The notes under the pieces: model-generated
What the model was told of the DNA's origin: nothing
What the model saw: only the letters and a program-made list of their open reading frames with translations
Databases searched by the model: none
Assembly: GCA_002049455.2 (NCBI GenBank)
Contig: KV918765.1
Location: forward strand, 618,092-682,091
Length of the DNA stretch: 64,000 nt
DNA from: Porphyra umbilicalis
Taxonomy: Eukaryota > Rhodophyta > Bangiophyceae > Bangiales > Bangiaceae
Direction of reading: 5' to 3'
In this document: piece by piece, positions 62,949 to 64,000 of the stretch
Layout of the letters: each line of letters begins with the position of its first letter
Numbering within the stretch: position 1 is the stretch's first letter
Position numbers and translations under genes: made by a program

Positions 62949-64000
62949 CGGCAGGACTGTGGCTGTAGCGTTTGCGGCCGTCACAGCCGCCACGGCGGCG
63001 AAGGCGGCGGCGGCGGCCCCGCCGTGGGGGTGGCCGTCGCTGTCGATCCTGCCGCCCATCATCGCACGGCCCGTGGTCTGAGGGAGCCAGAATTCCCCGA
63101 GCGGAAAAGCCAGAATTCCCTGAAACATTTCCCCGTAGTGCTAAACACTTAATTGTCCGGATACTCTTGCAATACTCATACTGTTGCCAAAAAAGCTCAG
63201 GATTCAGTACGCTTGCGAATACTTTTGACCGTGCGTCACGGGTTTGCTACGCATGGTTCAACGTTCACCTGCTGACAGTCAATACTCATGCTTCTCCCAC
63301 TACTCCTAAGACAATACTCATGGCCAAAACTGGTACGCTTGACAACCCCTGGTGTGCATGGGATGTGCGCCTTGCTCTATTGCTGAAAGAGGGCGGGAGC
63401 CAACCAGCCGTTTCCGAGACACCCCTCGACCACACACTGCGCAGGGAGTGGGCAGGGATGCTTCTGCAGAGGGGCACAGAAGTAAAGCCTCCTTGGCACG
63501 CCCTTTCGCAGAGGACCCGCCATGAGCGGGTGGCAAGGGCGAGCGGCGCATCCCGGGTGGTGGTGGTGGGGTTAAGGTGGGAGCTCCCCTCTTGGGGAAG
63601 TGAGCTCCCCACGGGCACCACTGGCGGCGCGCCCTGCCGTAAAGATCAGGGGTATAGATAGACCCGCCCCCACTTCACCCCTGCCGCCCACCAGCCGCAT
63701 TGCACGTGGCGCACGCGGCGGCAGTGGCGGCCCCCCCTCACAAGTCTATCCCATTCTATATTTGCTATCCTCCAAAAAATGGCGGTTGCAGAGAGAGGGG
63801 AGGCAGAGCCGACGACACAGCATAGAAATTAAGTCGCATTGGCTGTTCGACAAGCCACGATCGTACTGTTGGCTGAGAGATGCCGCCAGTAATCTTGCAA
63901 GCCAATCAACGTGTCTTGCAGGGGTCACGCAGAGCCATTGCAACCCACAATGTGACTTCCTGAGATTTTTGGGCCGCTTGCTCGGGCCTGAAGAGGGCAT
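62949..64000. other. Right-edge spacer, no supportable gene
   Basis: The word agccagaattccc occurs twice at 63088-63120, and a hairpin of gggagctcccc type lies at 63580-63612 (ggtgggagctcccct with tgagctcccc). Mixed composition with short open frames and no motif. Confidence 0.5.

Overview
The window looks like nuclear DNA of a GC-rich photosynthetic eukaryote, most likely a bangiophyte red alga (Porphyra/Pyropia-like). The reasons are a plastid carotenoid enzyme (zeta-carotene isomerase), a vacuolar ATPase subunit a and an SPX-SLC13 phosphate transporter, long proteins rich in Ala, Gly and Pro runs, few introns (one in the V-ATPase gene), and very long G or C homopolymers. The taxonomic call is inference; a GC-rich green alga is the main alternative, but its genes would normally carry many more introns.

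Host genes. From left to right: the end of an unidentified minus-strand gene (1-668); an Ala-rich membrane protein (1394-1926); a small secreted 12-cysteine protein (3709-4298); zeta-carotene isomerase (5127-6324, minus); a small zinc-finger protein (11554-12128); an SPX-domain phosphate transporter (13649-16776, minus); the V-ATPase subunit a gene with one intron (29082-32172); a second member of the 12-cysteine family (32839-33490, minus); an alpha/beta hydrolase (45240-46388, minus); a putative secreted protein (47477-48888); and several weaker candidates. Nearly every host gene changes reading frame inside a G or C homopolymer, which points to indels in the assembly (or real slippage) rather than to pseudogenes.

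Mobile DNA. The rest is repeat-rich: a 1.35-kb element with about 340-bp terminal inverted repeats (6750-8099); three copies of a roughly 690-bp MITE-like repeat (20592, 50974, 58310); a CACTA/Plavaka-like transposase locus (about 24326-27180, minus) converging on a Myb/SANT-like gene (23484-24322); a Ty1/copia complex in which a whole element (39836-45114) follows a 3' fragment and an inverted 5' fragment of the same family (35931-39835); a PIF/Harbinger-type transposase with a Gly/Ala minisatellite tail (52778-54562); and a hAT transposase broken by one in-frame stop (59764-61821).

How it fits together. The recognisable host genes are housekeeping functions of a phototroph: carotenoid synthesis in the plastid, phosphate transport under SPX control, and acidification of vacuoles. 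They show no operon-like or pathway clustering. The most novel-looking item is the pair of secreted 12-cysteine proteins with matching cysteine spacing, about 29 kb apart on opposite strands.
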